Shown here: positions 8,393 to 16,154 of the stretch, one piece after another
Position numbering within the stretch: position 1 is the stretch's first letter
Layout of the letters: each line of letters begins with the position of its first letter
Origin: Paenibacillus sp. MAHUQ-63
Lineage (GTDB): Bacteria > Bacillota > Bacilli > Paenibacillales > NBRC-103111
Direction: 5' to 3'
Length of the DNA stretch: 64,000 nt
NCBI RefSeq assembly: GCF_028765165.1
Contig: NZ_JARADB010000001.1
Span: 1,426,001 to 1,490,000, forward strand
Translations under genes and position numbers: made by a program
The notes under the pieces: model-generated
The model's input: only the letters and a program-made list of their open reading frames with translations
What the model was told of the DNA's origin: nothing
The model's database searches: none

Positions 8393-9445
8393 TTACCACT
8401 CTTCCAGCTTCAGCTGTGCCTCGGCTTTAAGCTCCATCGTATCGAATTCCTGCTTGTCCCACTTGAGGAACGCAGCGGCGGCAATCATCGCCGCATTGTC
8501 CGTGCAGAGGCTGTGCGGCGGCACCAGCAGCGGCACGTCCAGCTGCGCGCAGCGCTCGGCCAGCGCGGTGCGCAAGCCTCTGTTCGCAGCGACGCCGCCC
8601 GCGAGCAGCAGCTGCTTCGCGCCGAACTCCCGCACGGCGCGGGCCGCTTTCTCGACAAGCACGTCGATGACGGAGGCTTGGAAGCCTTTGGCGATTTGCG
8701 CGGTTTGGACGGTTTCGCCGCGCATTTTGCTTTGGTTGACGACGTTCAGCACAGCGGATTTGAGACCGCTGAAGCTGAAGTCGTAGGAATCCGCCTCCAG
8801 CCACGAACGAGGCAGCTTCACTTCGGAATCGGCCTCGTGCGCGAGCCGATCCACGTGCGGGCCGCCCGGATAAGGCAGGCCCATCGCACGGGCGATCTTG
8901 TCGTACGCTTCGCCTGCCGCGTCGTCCCGTGTGCGCCCGATGATCCGGAATCGGCCCGGCTCCTCCAGCAGCACCAGCTCCGTATGTCCGCCGGACACGA
9001 CGAGCGAGAGGAGCGGATATTCCAGCTCATGCACGAGTTGATTCGCATAGATATGTCCGGCAATATGGTGCACGCCGATCAAGGGCAGCCCCAAGGCGCA
9101 GGCGAGCGCTTTGCCCGCGACGACGCCGACCAGCAGCGCCCCGATCAGGCCGGGGCCCTCTGTTACGGCAATCGCGGACAGCTGCTGCAGCGATACGCCC
9201 GCCTTCTCCACGGCTTCCTCCAGCATCCAGGTGATCGACTCCACATGCTTCCGGGAAGCCACCTCCGGCACAACGCCGCCGAAGCGCTGATGCGTTTCGA
9301 TTTGGCTCGAGACGACGTTCGAGCGGATGATTTTGCCATTTTCGACAATCGCTACTGAAGTTTCGTCACAGCTCGTTTCTATGGCCAAAATATAGACAGG
9401 CTCCTGACCTGCCTGATTCATCTGTTGTTCATTCTGTATAGTCAC
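8393..9445 (-). CDS. tsaD: tRNA N6-adenosine threonylcarbamoyltransferase TsaD
   Basis: A 350-aa member of the Kae1/TsaD/Qri7 family. With TsaB and TsaE it transfers threonylcarbamoyl to A37 of ANN-decoding tRNAs (t6A). It shows [12 protein letters not shown] near the N-terminus, the metal-binding H127-x3-H131 in [14 protein letters not shown], the GEAYDKIAR region and the C-terminal ATP loop [13 protein letters not shown]. The start is GTG at 9443-9445 with AGGTGA 9 bases upstream. It is the last gene of the tsaE-tsaB-rimI-tsaD operon, 24 bases after rimI. Confidence 0.97.
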   Translation of the reverse strand: MTIQNEQQMNQAGQEPVYILAIETSCDETSVAIVENGKIIRSNVVSSQIETHQRFGGVVPEVASRKHVESITWMLEEAVEKAGVSLQQLSAIAVTEGPGLIGALLVGVVAGKALACALGLPLIGVHHIAGHIYANQLVHELEYPLLSLVVSGGHTELVLLEEPGRFRIIGRTRDDAAGEAYDKIARAMGLPYPGGPHVDRLAHEADSEVKLPRSWLEADSYDFSFSGLKSAVLNVVNQSKMRGETVQTAQIAKGFQASVIDVLVEKAARAVREFGAKQLLLAGGVAANRGLRTALAERCAQLDVPLLVPPHSLCTDNAAMIAAAAFLKWDKQEFDTMELKAEAQLKLEEW

Positions 9446-9469
9446 AATGGTTCACCTGCCGAAGCCTCA

Positions 9470-9970
9470 TTATCCGAGACTATCCTTCCTTCTCTTGGGC
9501 AAATCCGCCCACATGATGACGGCGTCCTCCCGGTTGTCCGTATAATAACCCCTGCGCACACCGACGGAGCGGAAGCCGACTTTCTCATACAAATTCTGCG
9601 CGACATAGTTCGATGCCCGCACTTCCAGCGTCATCCGGATCGCTCCCAGGAAGGCTGCCGTTTTCATCAATTCCCGCAGCAGACGCTCCCCGAGCTTGCG
9701 CCCTCTATACGTGTTCCTGACGGCAATGTTCGTCACATGCGCTTCCTCCATGATGAGCCACATGCCGCCGTAACCGGCGACCTCGCCGCCGGCATCCATA
9801 ATCATATAATGAGCGAACTGATTGTTCGTCAATTCGTTCTCGAAAGCCCCTCTAGTCCATGGGGTTGTAAAAGCCTCTTGTTCGATTTCACAAATGTAGG
9901 GGATGTCCTCCAATTGCATGGAGCGAAAAACCAACGTTTCTTCCGTCGTATGCGGTTGATGCTGTTCCAC
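9470..9970 (-). CDS. rimI: ribosomal protein S18-alanine N-acetyltransferase RimI-like GNAT
   Basis: A 166-aa single-domain GNAT acetyltransferase. The acetyl-CoA loop is in the segment VRNTYRGRKLGERLL (R/Q-x-x-G-x-G/A type), followed by LEVRASNYVAQNLYEKVGF and the RRGYYTDNREDAVIM ending typical of RimI. The family acetylates the N-terminal Ala of S18, though in Bacillota the target is less certain. The start is GTG (9968-9970), 3 bases past the tsaB stop, with AGGGGAGAG about 10 bases before it. Its position between tsaB and tsaD is the same as in B. subtilis (ydiD). Confidence 0.92.
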   Translation of the reverse strand: MEQHQPHTTEETLVFRSMQLEDIPYICEIEQEAFTTPWTRGAFENELTNNQFAHYMIMDAGGEVAGYGGMWLIMEEAHVTNIAVRNTYRGRKLGERLLRELMKTAAFLGAIRMTLEVRASNYVAQNLYEKVGFRSVGVRRGYYTDNREDAVIMWADLPKRRKDSLG

Positions 9971-9973
9971 GAA

Positions 9974-10798
9974 TCAACTCTCCCCTTTCTTCATTTGGAC
10001 GCCGGCCAGTAAGTTCGCCTCCGCTTCCGGGAGTCTGGTGTAGTTCGGCACCAAGGTGTGCACGTCCGCACGCTCCCCGCGAGCCAAGCGCGGATTAGCC
10101 AGCTTGCCGATATATTGGGCTTCGATTCCGTAGCTAAGCTGTTCGCAGTTCCCTGGCCAGTCTTGCGCGAATTGCTCAAGCTCCGCCTCGAAGCCTTCTG
10201 TTTCGCCTACGAACAGGATGCTGCGGGGCGCTTGTCCCGGCCCCGCCTGCGCTGCCGCCGAGCGCAGCTGTGCCAGCCACGGCCCGATGACGCGAATGCC
10301 GTCCGGTAGCACTTCGCGCCATGATGCATCGGGATCTCCCTCTGCAGCAAGCGGAGAAGCGCCTTCGTACGCATACACGGCTGTAAACGCCTGCTTGCGC
10401 CGTCCGTCCAGGAGCGGGACGACCCATGTGAGACCGTCCGCAGGAACTTCAAGCCGATTGTCGGCTCCGCCCAGCGCCATCGCTTCCAAACTGGATATGC
10501 CGATGAGAGTAAGACCCAGCGACCAGGCGAATGTTTTGGCCACGGAGACGGCGATCCGGACGCCGGTATAAGAGCCTGGGCCTACGCCGGCAGCGACAGC
10601 TTGCAGATCTTTCGGTTTCAGCTGCCGGGAGGCCAGCAGCTCCTCGATATGGGGCAAGAGCCCGATGGAATGGTTTCGTTCGGCGTGCGAACTGACCTCG
10701 CCCAGCAGGTTGCCGTCTTCTAATAGGGCTACCGTCATTGCCGAGGAGGATGTGTCGATGGCTAAGCATCGGCCTGTATGCTTTGTCCGTTCTGTCAT
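9974..10798 (-). CDS. tsaB: tRNA threonylcarbamoyladenosine biosynthesis protein TsaB
   Basis: A 274-aa protein of the Kae1-like fold that partners TsaD in t6A synthesis. Landmarks are LAIDTSSSAMTVAL, HSIGLLPHIEELL, and GVGPGSYTGVRIAVSVAKTFA. The open frame extends further 5', but the ATG at 10796-10798 is chosen. It gives the family N-terminus, has GGAGAAC upstream, and overlaps the tsaE stop as ATGA, a normal translational-coupling arrangement. Confidence 0.95.
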   Translation of the reverse strand: MTERTKHTGRCLAIDTSSSAMTVALLEDGNLLGEVSSHAERNHSIGLLPHIEELLASRQLKPKDLQAVAAGVGPGSYTGVRIAVSVAKTFAWSLGLTLIGISSLEAMALGGADNRLEVPADGLTWVVPLLDGRRKQAFTAVYAYEGASPLAAEGDPDASWREVLPDGIRVIGPWLAQLRSAAAQAGPGQAPRSILFVGETEGFEAELEQFAQDWPGNCEQLSYGIEAQYIGKLANPRLARGERADVHTLVPNYTRLPEAEANLLAGVQMKKGES

Positions 10799-11286
10799 TG
10801 TAGTTGTCCGTTCTCCTTCATCTGTACACACCAACTGCCGTACGGCTCCCCGTATGGCGTCAGGTGAAACACTCTGGTTTGATCCTCTTGCAAAGAAATC
10901 GTAATCGCAAGCCGTTCTGCCGGGAGCAGATCTTCGATAAGGCTCGACCATTCGATCAGCGTAACGCCTGCCCCGTAGAAATAATCTTCGAGCCCCAGCT
11001 CGTCCGCCTCCTCTTGGGAAATGCGGTACATATCCATATGATAGAAAGGAAGCTGCGCTCCCTCGTATTCTTTGATAATCGTAAACGTCGGCGAATTCAC
11101 CGTTTCCTGAATGCCTATCGCTCTAGCGAAGCCTTGCGAGAACCTCGTTTTGCCTGCTCCCAGATCGCCGTCCAGCGTAAGAACAGCTCCGGGATGCAGG
11201 CAGCCGGCCAGCAGCTGCCCCAGCTTGTCGGTATCTGCCTCCTGCCGGGAATAGTACGTATATGCGGTTTGAGCCAGTGATCTCAT
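10795..11286 (-). CDS. tsaE: tRNA threonylcarbamoyladenosine biosynthesis ATPase TsaE
   Basis: A 163-aa P-loop ATPase that drives the t6A complex. It has Walker A GDLGAGKT (residues 40-47), the conserved VNSPTFTIIKEYEG, YHMDMYRI and LIEWSSLIEDLLP. The frame is open for another 63 codons upstream through the GGG-tract array, but that extension is low-complexity (Pro/Arg) and unlike the family, so the ATG at 11284-11286 is used. Its ribosome site is weak or close (GGAAAGAAAGGG directly before ATG). It is the first gene of the operon. Confidence 0.94.
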   Translation of the reverse strand: MRSLAQTAYTYYSRQEADTDKLGQLLAGCLHPGAVLTLDGDLGAGKTRFSQGFARAIGIQETVNSPTFTIIKEYEGAQLPFYHMDMYRISQEEADELGLEDYFYGAGVTLIEWSSLIEDLLPAERLAITISLQEDQTRVFHLTPYGEPYGSWCVQMKENGQLQ

Positions 11287-11384
11287 CCCTTTCTTTCCGA
11301 ATGCGCGTGCTGCTCCTATTATAGCCTTCGTCTTACTGCGATAGCAATGGCGGTTTCCCGGCCGGTACAAGCTCGCCATGCTCC

Positions 11385-11417
11385 GGGTTGGGCCGGGTTG
11401 GGTTGGGTTGGGCCGGG
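11385..11417 (+). repeat. seven GGG tracts at 5-base period (G-quadruplex-forming candidate)
   Basis: GGG runs at 11385, 11390, 11395, 11400, 11405, 11410 and 11415 are separated by TT or CC dinucleotides and followed by CCCCGGGG. Four G3 tracts with two-base loops are enough for an intramolecular quadruplex; here there are seven. The array lies about 100 bases upstream of the tsaE start, with the G-rich strand as template for that operon. Confidence 0.75.
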
Positions 11418-11465
11418 CCCCGGGGATCAACCAAGGGAACAGCGACTCTGACCGAGCCCCGGTTG

Positions 11466-11652
11466 TAACGGACACAGAGGCCGCTAATCAAGCTTGAAGC
11501 GCCTTGTTTCCGTGCTAACGGACACCAAAGACCTTATATGCCGATATATCGGACATCATCAAGCTCATAGGCGTATATAACGTCATCTGTGTCCGTTACA
11601 TTGTCCAAGCGGCCGATTTTCAGCGAACAACGGCACCTGTGTCCGTTAGCTC
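11466..11652. repeat. palindromic TAACGGACAC element (dispersed copy)
   Basis: Two direct TAACGGACAC sites (11466 and 11516) face two inverted TGTGTCCGTTA sites (near 11588 and 11638), making nested imperfect inverted repeats across about 190 bases. The same four-site design is tandemly repeated at 17154-18016, but the sequence between sites has diverged, with matching changes on both arms. It appears non-coding. Confidence 0.75.
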
Positions 11653-11660
11653 CCACGAAC

Positions 11661-11702
11661 GTCAGGAAGCCCGCTCCCCACATAGGGAACGGGCTTCCTG
11701 AC
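11661..11702 (-). terminator. strong hairpin after sspH, possible terminator
   Basis: GTCAGGAAGCCCG (11661-11673) pairs perfectly with CGGGCTTCCTGAC (11690-11702) around a 16-base loop, immediately downstream of sspH. It lacks a clear U-run, so it may be a poor terminator or an mRNA-stabilising hairpin. Confidence 0.6.
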
Positions 11703-11705
11703 GCC

Positions 11706-11888
11706 TTAGCGGACCTCTTCGAGCTCCTGCACGGCTACCAGCTTAGCATCGGCCGGATTCTCTTCGGCATGAACTTTGGCCAGCGCTTTGCCGGGATCGA
11801 CACTATCGATCCATACCGGAACGCCGTTCAGTTCAACCGTAATCTTCTCGTCGGCAGCTAAAATTTCTTGAGCGCGATGAAGGTTCAT
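11706..11888 (-). CDS. sspH: H-type small acid-soluble spore protein
   Basis: A 60-aa protein matching the SspH family: an N-terminal RAQEILAADEKITVELNGVP, then VWIDSVD and AKVHAEENP, and a short acidic C-terminus ELEEV. SspH proteins are minor spore-core proteins made late in the forespore. The ATG overlaps the stop of the upstream small gene as ATGA, so the two are translationally coupled. No sigma-G promoter was assigned. Confidence 0.9.
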   Translation of the reverse strand: MNLHRAQEILAADEKITVELNGVPVWIDSVDPGKALAKVHAEENPADAKLVAVQELEEVR

Positions 11889-12070
11889 GGCTCGTCCAAT
11901 ACGGATTCCGGATGATCCATCGTATCCGTGGTCGTGGATTCGATCAATCCGTTATGCATGGTAACGTTGCCTCCGCCCAAGCCTTCGTTAATCATCCGAT
12001 CGATGTCCATGAAATGCTCATCTTTTCCTTGATCGCTTGTATCTTGGGTTGCATTTGAATCTTGTGCCAT
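11885..12070 (-). CDS. small acidic hypothetical protein coupled to sspH
   Basis: A 61-aa hydrophilic, acidic protein (MAQDSNATQDTSD, then a central GLGGGNVTMHNGLIE). I do not recognise the family. The start at 12068-12070 is well supported by AAGGAGGG 8 bases upstream; the frame's earlier ATG lacks a site. Its stop overlaps the sspH start by 4 bases, so it is probably expressed with sspH in the forespore, though that is inference. Confidence 0.65.
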   Translation of the reverse strand: MAQDSNATQDTSDQGKDEHFMDIDRMINEGLGGGNVTMHNGLIESTTTDTMDHPESVLDEP

Positions 12071-12238
12071 CCGTAAATCCCTCCTTAAGCGTACTTTGAC
12101 AAGCCCTATGGCAATCAACTTGCATCTTTAACGTGCCCACGCCGCCCGAAATCCATTCTCTTATTCACTGCCGTATAAAGGCAGAAAATCAAGAGAATAC
12201 TAGTACAATAACGAATATCATTGGGGAGGAATTACGCG

Positions 12239-13111
12239 ATGCATACGGTTTGGAAAGGCGCCATTTCATTCGGGCTCGTCCATGTACCAGTGAAAATGTT
12301 TTCGGCTACGGAAGATAAAGACATCTCCATGAGATACATTCATAAAACTTGCATTACCCCTCTAGCTTATGTGCGCAAATGCCAGACTTGCGAGAAAGAA
12401 GTAGAATGGGACGAAATTACGAAAGGCTACGAGTACGAGCCCGGGCGTTTTGTCCTTTTCGAGAAGGATGAATTGGAAAGCATCTCCGGAGAGGCGAACA
12501 AAGAGATCAAGATTCTGGATTTCGTCAACTTGACGGATATCGATCCGGTTTATTTTCAAAAAACCTATTATCTAGGCCCCGGGGATACGGGAGCAGGCGC
12601 TTATAATCTGCTGCTGGACTCTATGCGCCAAACCGGCAAAATCGGCGTCGCCAAAGTATCCATTCGCTCCAAAAGCTCACTGGCTGCGATCCGCGTCATC
12701 GAGAACTGCCTGGCCTTGGAGACCATCTTCTATCCCGATGAAATCAGGCCAATCTCGCAGGTTCCCAATCTGCCTGAGAAGGTGACCGTCAACGAACGCG
12801 AGCTGGAAATGGCCAAGATGCTGATCAGCCAGCTGTCCTCCCCTTTTGAACCGGAGAAATATAAGGACGAATACCGGGGACGCTTGCTCGAGGCCATCGA
12901 GCACAAAATCGCCGGCGAAGAAGTGCAAGCCGCGCCTGCTCTGCAGAAAACGAGCGTCATCGATCTCATGGCCGCGCTGCAAGCGAGCCTCGATGCCACG
13001 AAATCGGCGGATGACGACGGCAAGGTGACGCTAGCCCCGGATGCAACCGTTCAAGAAGAGAAGAAACCGAAGAAGTCGCGGGCCAAAAAGGTGAAAGAAC
13101 CTGTCTCATAA
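12239..13111 (+). CDS. ku: Ku protein, non-homologous end joining
   Basis: A 290-aa bacterial Ku. It begins MHTVWKGAISFGLVHVPVKM (the family's W-x-G-x-I-S-F-G-L-V-x-V-P start) and contains the conserved YEYEPGRFVLFEKDELE region, the bridge segment, and a Lys-rich basic C-terminal tail (KKPKKSRAKKVK) of the sort that contacts DNA or ligase. Ku homodimers bind double-strand break ends and recruit LigD. GGGGAGG precedes the ATG by 10 bases. It converges with the ligase gene, and a separate LigD polymerase lies at 24131. Such systems protect spore DNA in Bacillus. Confidence 0.96.
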   Translation: MHTVWKGAISFGLVHVPVKMFSATEDKDISMRYIHKTCITPLAYVRKCQTCEKEVEWDEITKGYEYEPGRFVLFEKDELESISGEANKEIKILDFVNLTDIDPVYFQKTYYLGPGDTGAGAYNLLLDSMRQTGKIGVAKVSIRSKSSLAAIRVIENCLALETIFYPDEIRPISQVPNLPEKVTVNERELEMAKMLISQLSSPFEPEKYKDEYRGRLLEAIEHKIAGEEVQAAPALQKTSVIDLMAALQASLDATKSADDDGKVTLAPDATVQEEKKPKKSRAKKVKEPVS

Positions 13112-13116
13112 CGATC

Positions 13117-13158
13117 AATAAGCGCTTATCCATAGAGCCGAGGCGGCCCCTGGACAGG
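13117..13158. terminator. bidirectional terminator between ku and ligase
   Basis: AATAAGCGC pairs with GCGCTTATT across a GC-rich internal segment, between the convergent ku and ligase genes. Confidence 0.7.
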
Positions 13159-13171
13159 CGCTTATTCTTTG

Positions 13172-14122
13172 TTAGAGCTGGTTGAAGCCGCATTCCTCCG
13201 GAGAGGCGGTCACGATTGCCTGTATGCTCGGCTGACGCAAGTTCCTGTCCCGCGTCCATTCCATGTAGTTGATTTTCACCGTGATGCGCGGTTCGATCCA
13301 GATGGCATCTTTGGATCTCTCCGGCACGTTGACGAACGGCTTGCTGCCAATCGTCATCCCGTTCACGACGTCCGTCAGCGATCGCCAATCCTGCTGCGTC
13401 AGCTTGCCCGTCCCGGCGTGTCCGATGTACCACAGCTGGCCGGAAGCGTCATAGAGCCCCAGCATCAGCGCATTGACCAATTGGCCTCGCTTGGTTACCC
13501 CGCCTACGACGGCGATGAGATCGTGAACGATCTTCTTTTTCATCCAGCGCTTGTCCTTGCCCCCGATTAAGTATTTGCTCTGCAAATCCTTGATCACGAC
13601 ACCCTCCATATCATGCTGCTTCATGACGGCGAATAAGGCATCGGCATCCGGGTAATTCGGAACGAGCTGGATGGTTTCGTTCGTATGAATCACTTCCGAC
13701 AATATTCGCTGCCGCTCCTGCAGCTCTTCATCCACAAGCCATTTGCCATTAAGGAACAAAATATCGTAGATCATATACACGACGGAAACCGATTTGATCG
13801 CCAGGGGCAAATTTTTGGCGTTGCGGACGCCGTCCCGGCGCATAATTTCATGGAAAGACGGCCTGCCGTCTTTGAGCGCTATCAATTCCCCGTCCAGAAT
13901 GACGGAGCTCGCCTTGCAATACGACCGTGTACTCGCGATCTCGGGATATTGGAGCGTCCGGTCGTTCAATCTTCGATTCACCAGACGAACGTTGTGCCCA
14001 TCATCATAAGTCAGCATCCGGACCCCGTCCCATTTGATTTGGGCGATCCACTGCTTGCCTTCCGGTATCGTTTCCGTGCTGACCGGCTCGAACGGGATGA
14101 CCGGGTTGAGTGAGAGTTCCAT
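13172..14122 (-). CDS. ATP-dependent DNA ligase, LigD ligase-domain type
   Basis: A 316-aa ligase with an adenylation domain (motif I K30-W-D-G, motif III-like ILDGELIAL, motif IV-V region EGVVIKDLQSKY) followed by an OB domain ending with the IEPRITVKINYMEWT segment. This is the ligase module of LigD alone; no polymerase or nuclease domain is attached. It seals NHEJ ends. The start at 14120-14122 has GGAG 6 bases upstream and gives the family N-terminus; the earlier ATGs of the frame look spurious. It is paired with ku in convergent orientation. Confidence 0.93.
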   Translation of the reverse strand: MELSLNPVIPFEPVSTETIPEGKQWIAQIKWDGVRMLTYDDGHNVRLVNRRLNDRTLQYPEIASTRSYCKASSVILDGELIALKDGRPSFHEIMRRDGVRNAKNLPLAIKSVSVVYMIYDILFLNGKWLVDEELQERQRILSEVIHTNETIQLVPNYPDADALFAVMKQHDMEGVVIKDLQSKYLIGGKDKRWMKKKIVHDLIAVVGGVTKRGQLVNALMLGLYDASGQLWYIGHAGTGKLTQQDWRSLTDVVNGMTIGSKPFVNVPERSKDAIWIEPRITVKINYMEWTRDRNLRQPSIQAIVTASPEECGFNQL

Positions 14123-14227
14123 ATGCGTCTCCATCTGTTGCAGGATACTTCTCATTATTACCATCGGCGGCAAAAGAAAAACCATCAACGCCACGTTGAT
14201 GGTCAGATGTCCGTGTTCGGCATATCG

Positions 14228-14365
14228 TTAAGCGGCTGCCGCCGCCATGCCGCCAAGCACATACAGACTTTGGCTCAAAGCGCCCTTGCCGCCGAAGTAC
14301 ATGAGGCTGCGCAGTCCCGCGACGGCGTCAACGTGGCCCCTCAAGACAAACCGGAAGCTGGTCAC
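14228..14365 (-). CDS. possible small membrane-like peptide
   Basis: A 45-codon frame (GTG start) ending GALSQSLYVLGGMAAAAA, hydrophobic at the C-terminus with a central MYFGGKG. The frame stays open further upstream without a good start, and the ribosome site is weak. It lies between the mod terminator and the ligase start. It could be a real small gene or chance; no family is recognised. Confidence 0.25.
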   Translation of the reverse strand: MTSFRFVLRGHVDAVAGLRSLMYFGGKGALSQSLYVLGGMAAAAA

Positions 14366-14407
14366 CGCCCAGCCCCAGAGCAGACAACTCCTCCCGCCGA
14401 AATAGCA

Positions 14408-14450
14408 ATAACCCTCCGCTCTATATCCTGAACGGGCAGCCGGAGGGTTT
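14408..14450 (-). terminator. terminator of modAB
   Basis: AACCCTCCG and CGGAGGGTT form a 9-bp stem just past the modB stop, with T-rich flanks. Confidence 0.75.
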
Positions 14451-14452
14451 AT

Positions 14453-15124
14453 TTATTCGGCTTTGCGGCTGACGATCAGCACAAGTCCGAAGGAGATGAC
14501 GATAATGGCTCCGGCCCAGAGCCAGGCCAGCGTCTGATTGCCGGATTCTACGGCAATATAGATGGCTGTCGGCAGCGTCTGCGTCTTATGCGGGATGTTG
14601 CCAGCGATCATGAGCGTCGCGCCGAATTCGCCGAGTCCCCGGGCGAAGCCCAGAATGTACGCAGACGTAATCGAGCGACGGGCCAAGGGAAGCGTAATAT
14701 AGCGCAGCACCTGCCATTCGTTCGCGCCGTTCGACCGACCGGAGTCTTCCAGGTCTTTGCTGACGGCCGAGAACCCTGTTTTCATCGTTTGGTACACGAG
14801 CGGGAAGGCCACCACAACCGAGGCGACAACGGCGGCTCCCCAGGTAAAAATGATAGGGAGACCCAACAGCCGTTCAAATAAGGAGCCGATCCAGCTTTTC
14901 TTGCCCAGAAGCACAAGCAGGATGAAGCCGACAACGGTAGGCGGCAGCACCAAGGGCAGCAGAATTGCCGTTTCGACGAAGGCTTTCCCGCGGAATTTAC
15001 GCCGCGACATTCGCCAAGCCGCCAAGCCGCCGAGCAGGAGGACGAATAGGCTGGACACCGCGGCCACTTTGAGTGAAAGCACAATGGGAGCGGCGAATTC
15101 CCCCCAGGTGATGTCTTCCATCAT
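14453..15124 (-). CDS. modB: molybdate ABC transporter permease ModB
   Basis: A 223-aa inner-membrane permease with about five helices. The cytoplasmic EAA-type loop is at DLEDSGRSNGANEWQVLRYITLPLA, followed by GFARGLGEFGATLMIAGN, a strong ModB/CysT hallmark. It transports molybdate (or tungstate) with ModA. Its start overlaps the modA stop as ATGA. No modC ATPase gene follows; as in the B. subtilis yvgLM genes, the ATPase must be supplied from elsewhere. Confidence 0.93.
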   Translation of the reverse strand: MMEDITWGEFAAPIVLSLKVAAVSSLFVLLLGGLAAWRMSRRKFRGKAFVETAILLPLVLPPTVVGFILLVLLGKKSWIGSLFERLLGLPIIFTWGAAVVASVVVAFPLVYQTMKTGFSAVSKDLEDSGRSNGANEWQVLRYITLPLARRSITSAYILGFARGLGEFGATLMIAGNIPHKTQTLPTAIYIAVESGNQTLAWLWAGAIIVISFGLVLIVSRKAE

Positions 15125-15990
15125 TTCGCCGGGATGGTGAAGCCGTATTTCACGAAAACGTCCTGCGCTTCTTTGGTTTGCAGATAGGCATGGAAATCAG
15201 CGGCTTCTTGGCTGTGCTTCGTCGCTTTCACGACCCCTGCCGGGTATTCGACCGGCGTGTAGCTCTTGGGATCGACGCTAAGCGCAACCTTCACACTTTT
15301 GGAGCTTAACGCATCGGTCTTGTAGACGAAACCCGCTTCGGCATTGCCGGACTCCACATAGGTCAATACTTGACGCACGTCTTTCCCTTGCACAATTTTG
15401 CCTTGAAGAGTGTCCCATAGCTTCGCTTGCGTCAGCGCTTCTTTGGCATAGCCGCCTGCGGGAACGGTTTGCGGTTCACCGACCGCTATGTGTTTGATCG
15501 CGTCGCCCGTCAAATCTTCCACCTTCTGCACGGCCGCTTTGCCGTCCGCAGGAACGACCAGCACCAATTCATTGAGGAGCAAATTGCTTTGCTTGGAGGC
15601 GTCGATGAGTCCTTTATCCACGAGTGCTTTCATATTTTTGGCCGCTGCCGACAGGAACATGTCCGCCGGAGCCCCTTGCTCGATTTGCTGCTGTAGCGCA
15701 CCCGAGGCGCCGAAGTTGTAGTTGAGCTTGATGCCCGTATGTTTGCTTTCGTAGTTGGTTTGAATTTCTTTCAGTGCGTCGGTCAAGCTGGCGGCTGCGG
15801 AAATGGTCAGCTCCACTTTCTCCTTGGACGCCGGTGTTGCTGGAGCCGATGGCGCCGCAGATGGTGCCATGGATGCCGCTGCCGGAGTCGCGCCCGCGCT
15901 TTCATTGGTTTTCGCTGCACATCCCGTGAAAAGCATGGAGGAAGCAATGAATAATAACGAAACATGATTAAACAGTCTTCTTTTGAGCAT
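15121..15990 (-). CDS. modA: molybdate-binding lipoprotein ModA
   Basis: A 289-aa exported protein with signal peptide and lipobox (MLFTGC), then a Pro/Ala-rich linker. The binding-protein fold follows, starting ELTISAAASLTDALKEI (the ASL/SLTDAL motif contacts the oxyanion), then NFGASGALQQQIEQGAPADMFLSAA, both typical of ModA. It delivers molybdate to ModB. It is divergent from the YvgK-like regulator at 16155. Confidence 0.95.
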   Translation of the reverse strand: MLKRRLFNHVSLLFIASSMLFTGCAAKTNESAGATPAAASMAPSAAPSAPATPASKEKVELTISAAASLTDALKEIQTNYESKHTGIKLNYNFGASGALQQQIEQGAPADMFLSAAAKNMKALVDKGLIDASKQSNLLLNELVLVVPADGKAAVQKVEDLTGDAIKHIAVGEPQTVPAGGYAKEALTQAKLWDTLQGKIVQGKDVRQVLTYVESGNAEAGFVYKTDALSSKSVKVALSVDPKSYTPVEYPAGVVKATKHSQEAADFHAYLQTKEAQDVFVKYGFTIPAK

Positions 15991-16031
15991 GGTAACCCCA
16001 CCACTTTCATTTATTTATCTATTTAGATATA

Positions 16032-16058
16032 AATAGAATAATCTTGTTATATTCTATT
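16032..16058. promoter_or_regulatory. candidate operator in the mod divergent region
   Basis: AATAGAATA (16032-16040) and TATTCTATT (16050-16058) are perfect 9-base inverted arms with a 9-base spacer, placed between modA and its divergent regulator. The symmetry and position fit an operator for that regulator; binding is inferred. Confidence 0.5.
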
Positions 16059-16093
16059 ACATAAACCGTACATTTTCTAGGAAAATATTCAGA

Positions 16094-16122
16094 TTGTCAT
16101 ACTCGTTATATCAGCTTATCAT
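16094..16122 (+). promoter_or_regulatory. promoter of the mod regulator
   Basis: TTGTCA (16094-16099), a 17-base spacer and TATCAT (16117-16122) lie about 30 bases before the start codon at 16155. Confidence 0.55.
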
Positions 16123-16154
16123 AGGAGTTATTGAAACCGCCTACGGAGGATACC

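Noticed and set aside
8513-9358. Plus-strand frame opposite tsaD
   Set aside because: Antisense shadow of tsaD; composition is typical of third-position GC bias.
10799-10951. Extended N-terminus of TsaB
   Set aside because: The extra 51 residues overlap tsaE, lack a ribosome site and are absent from the family.
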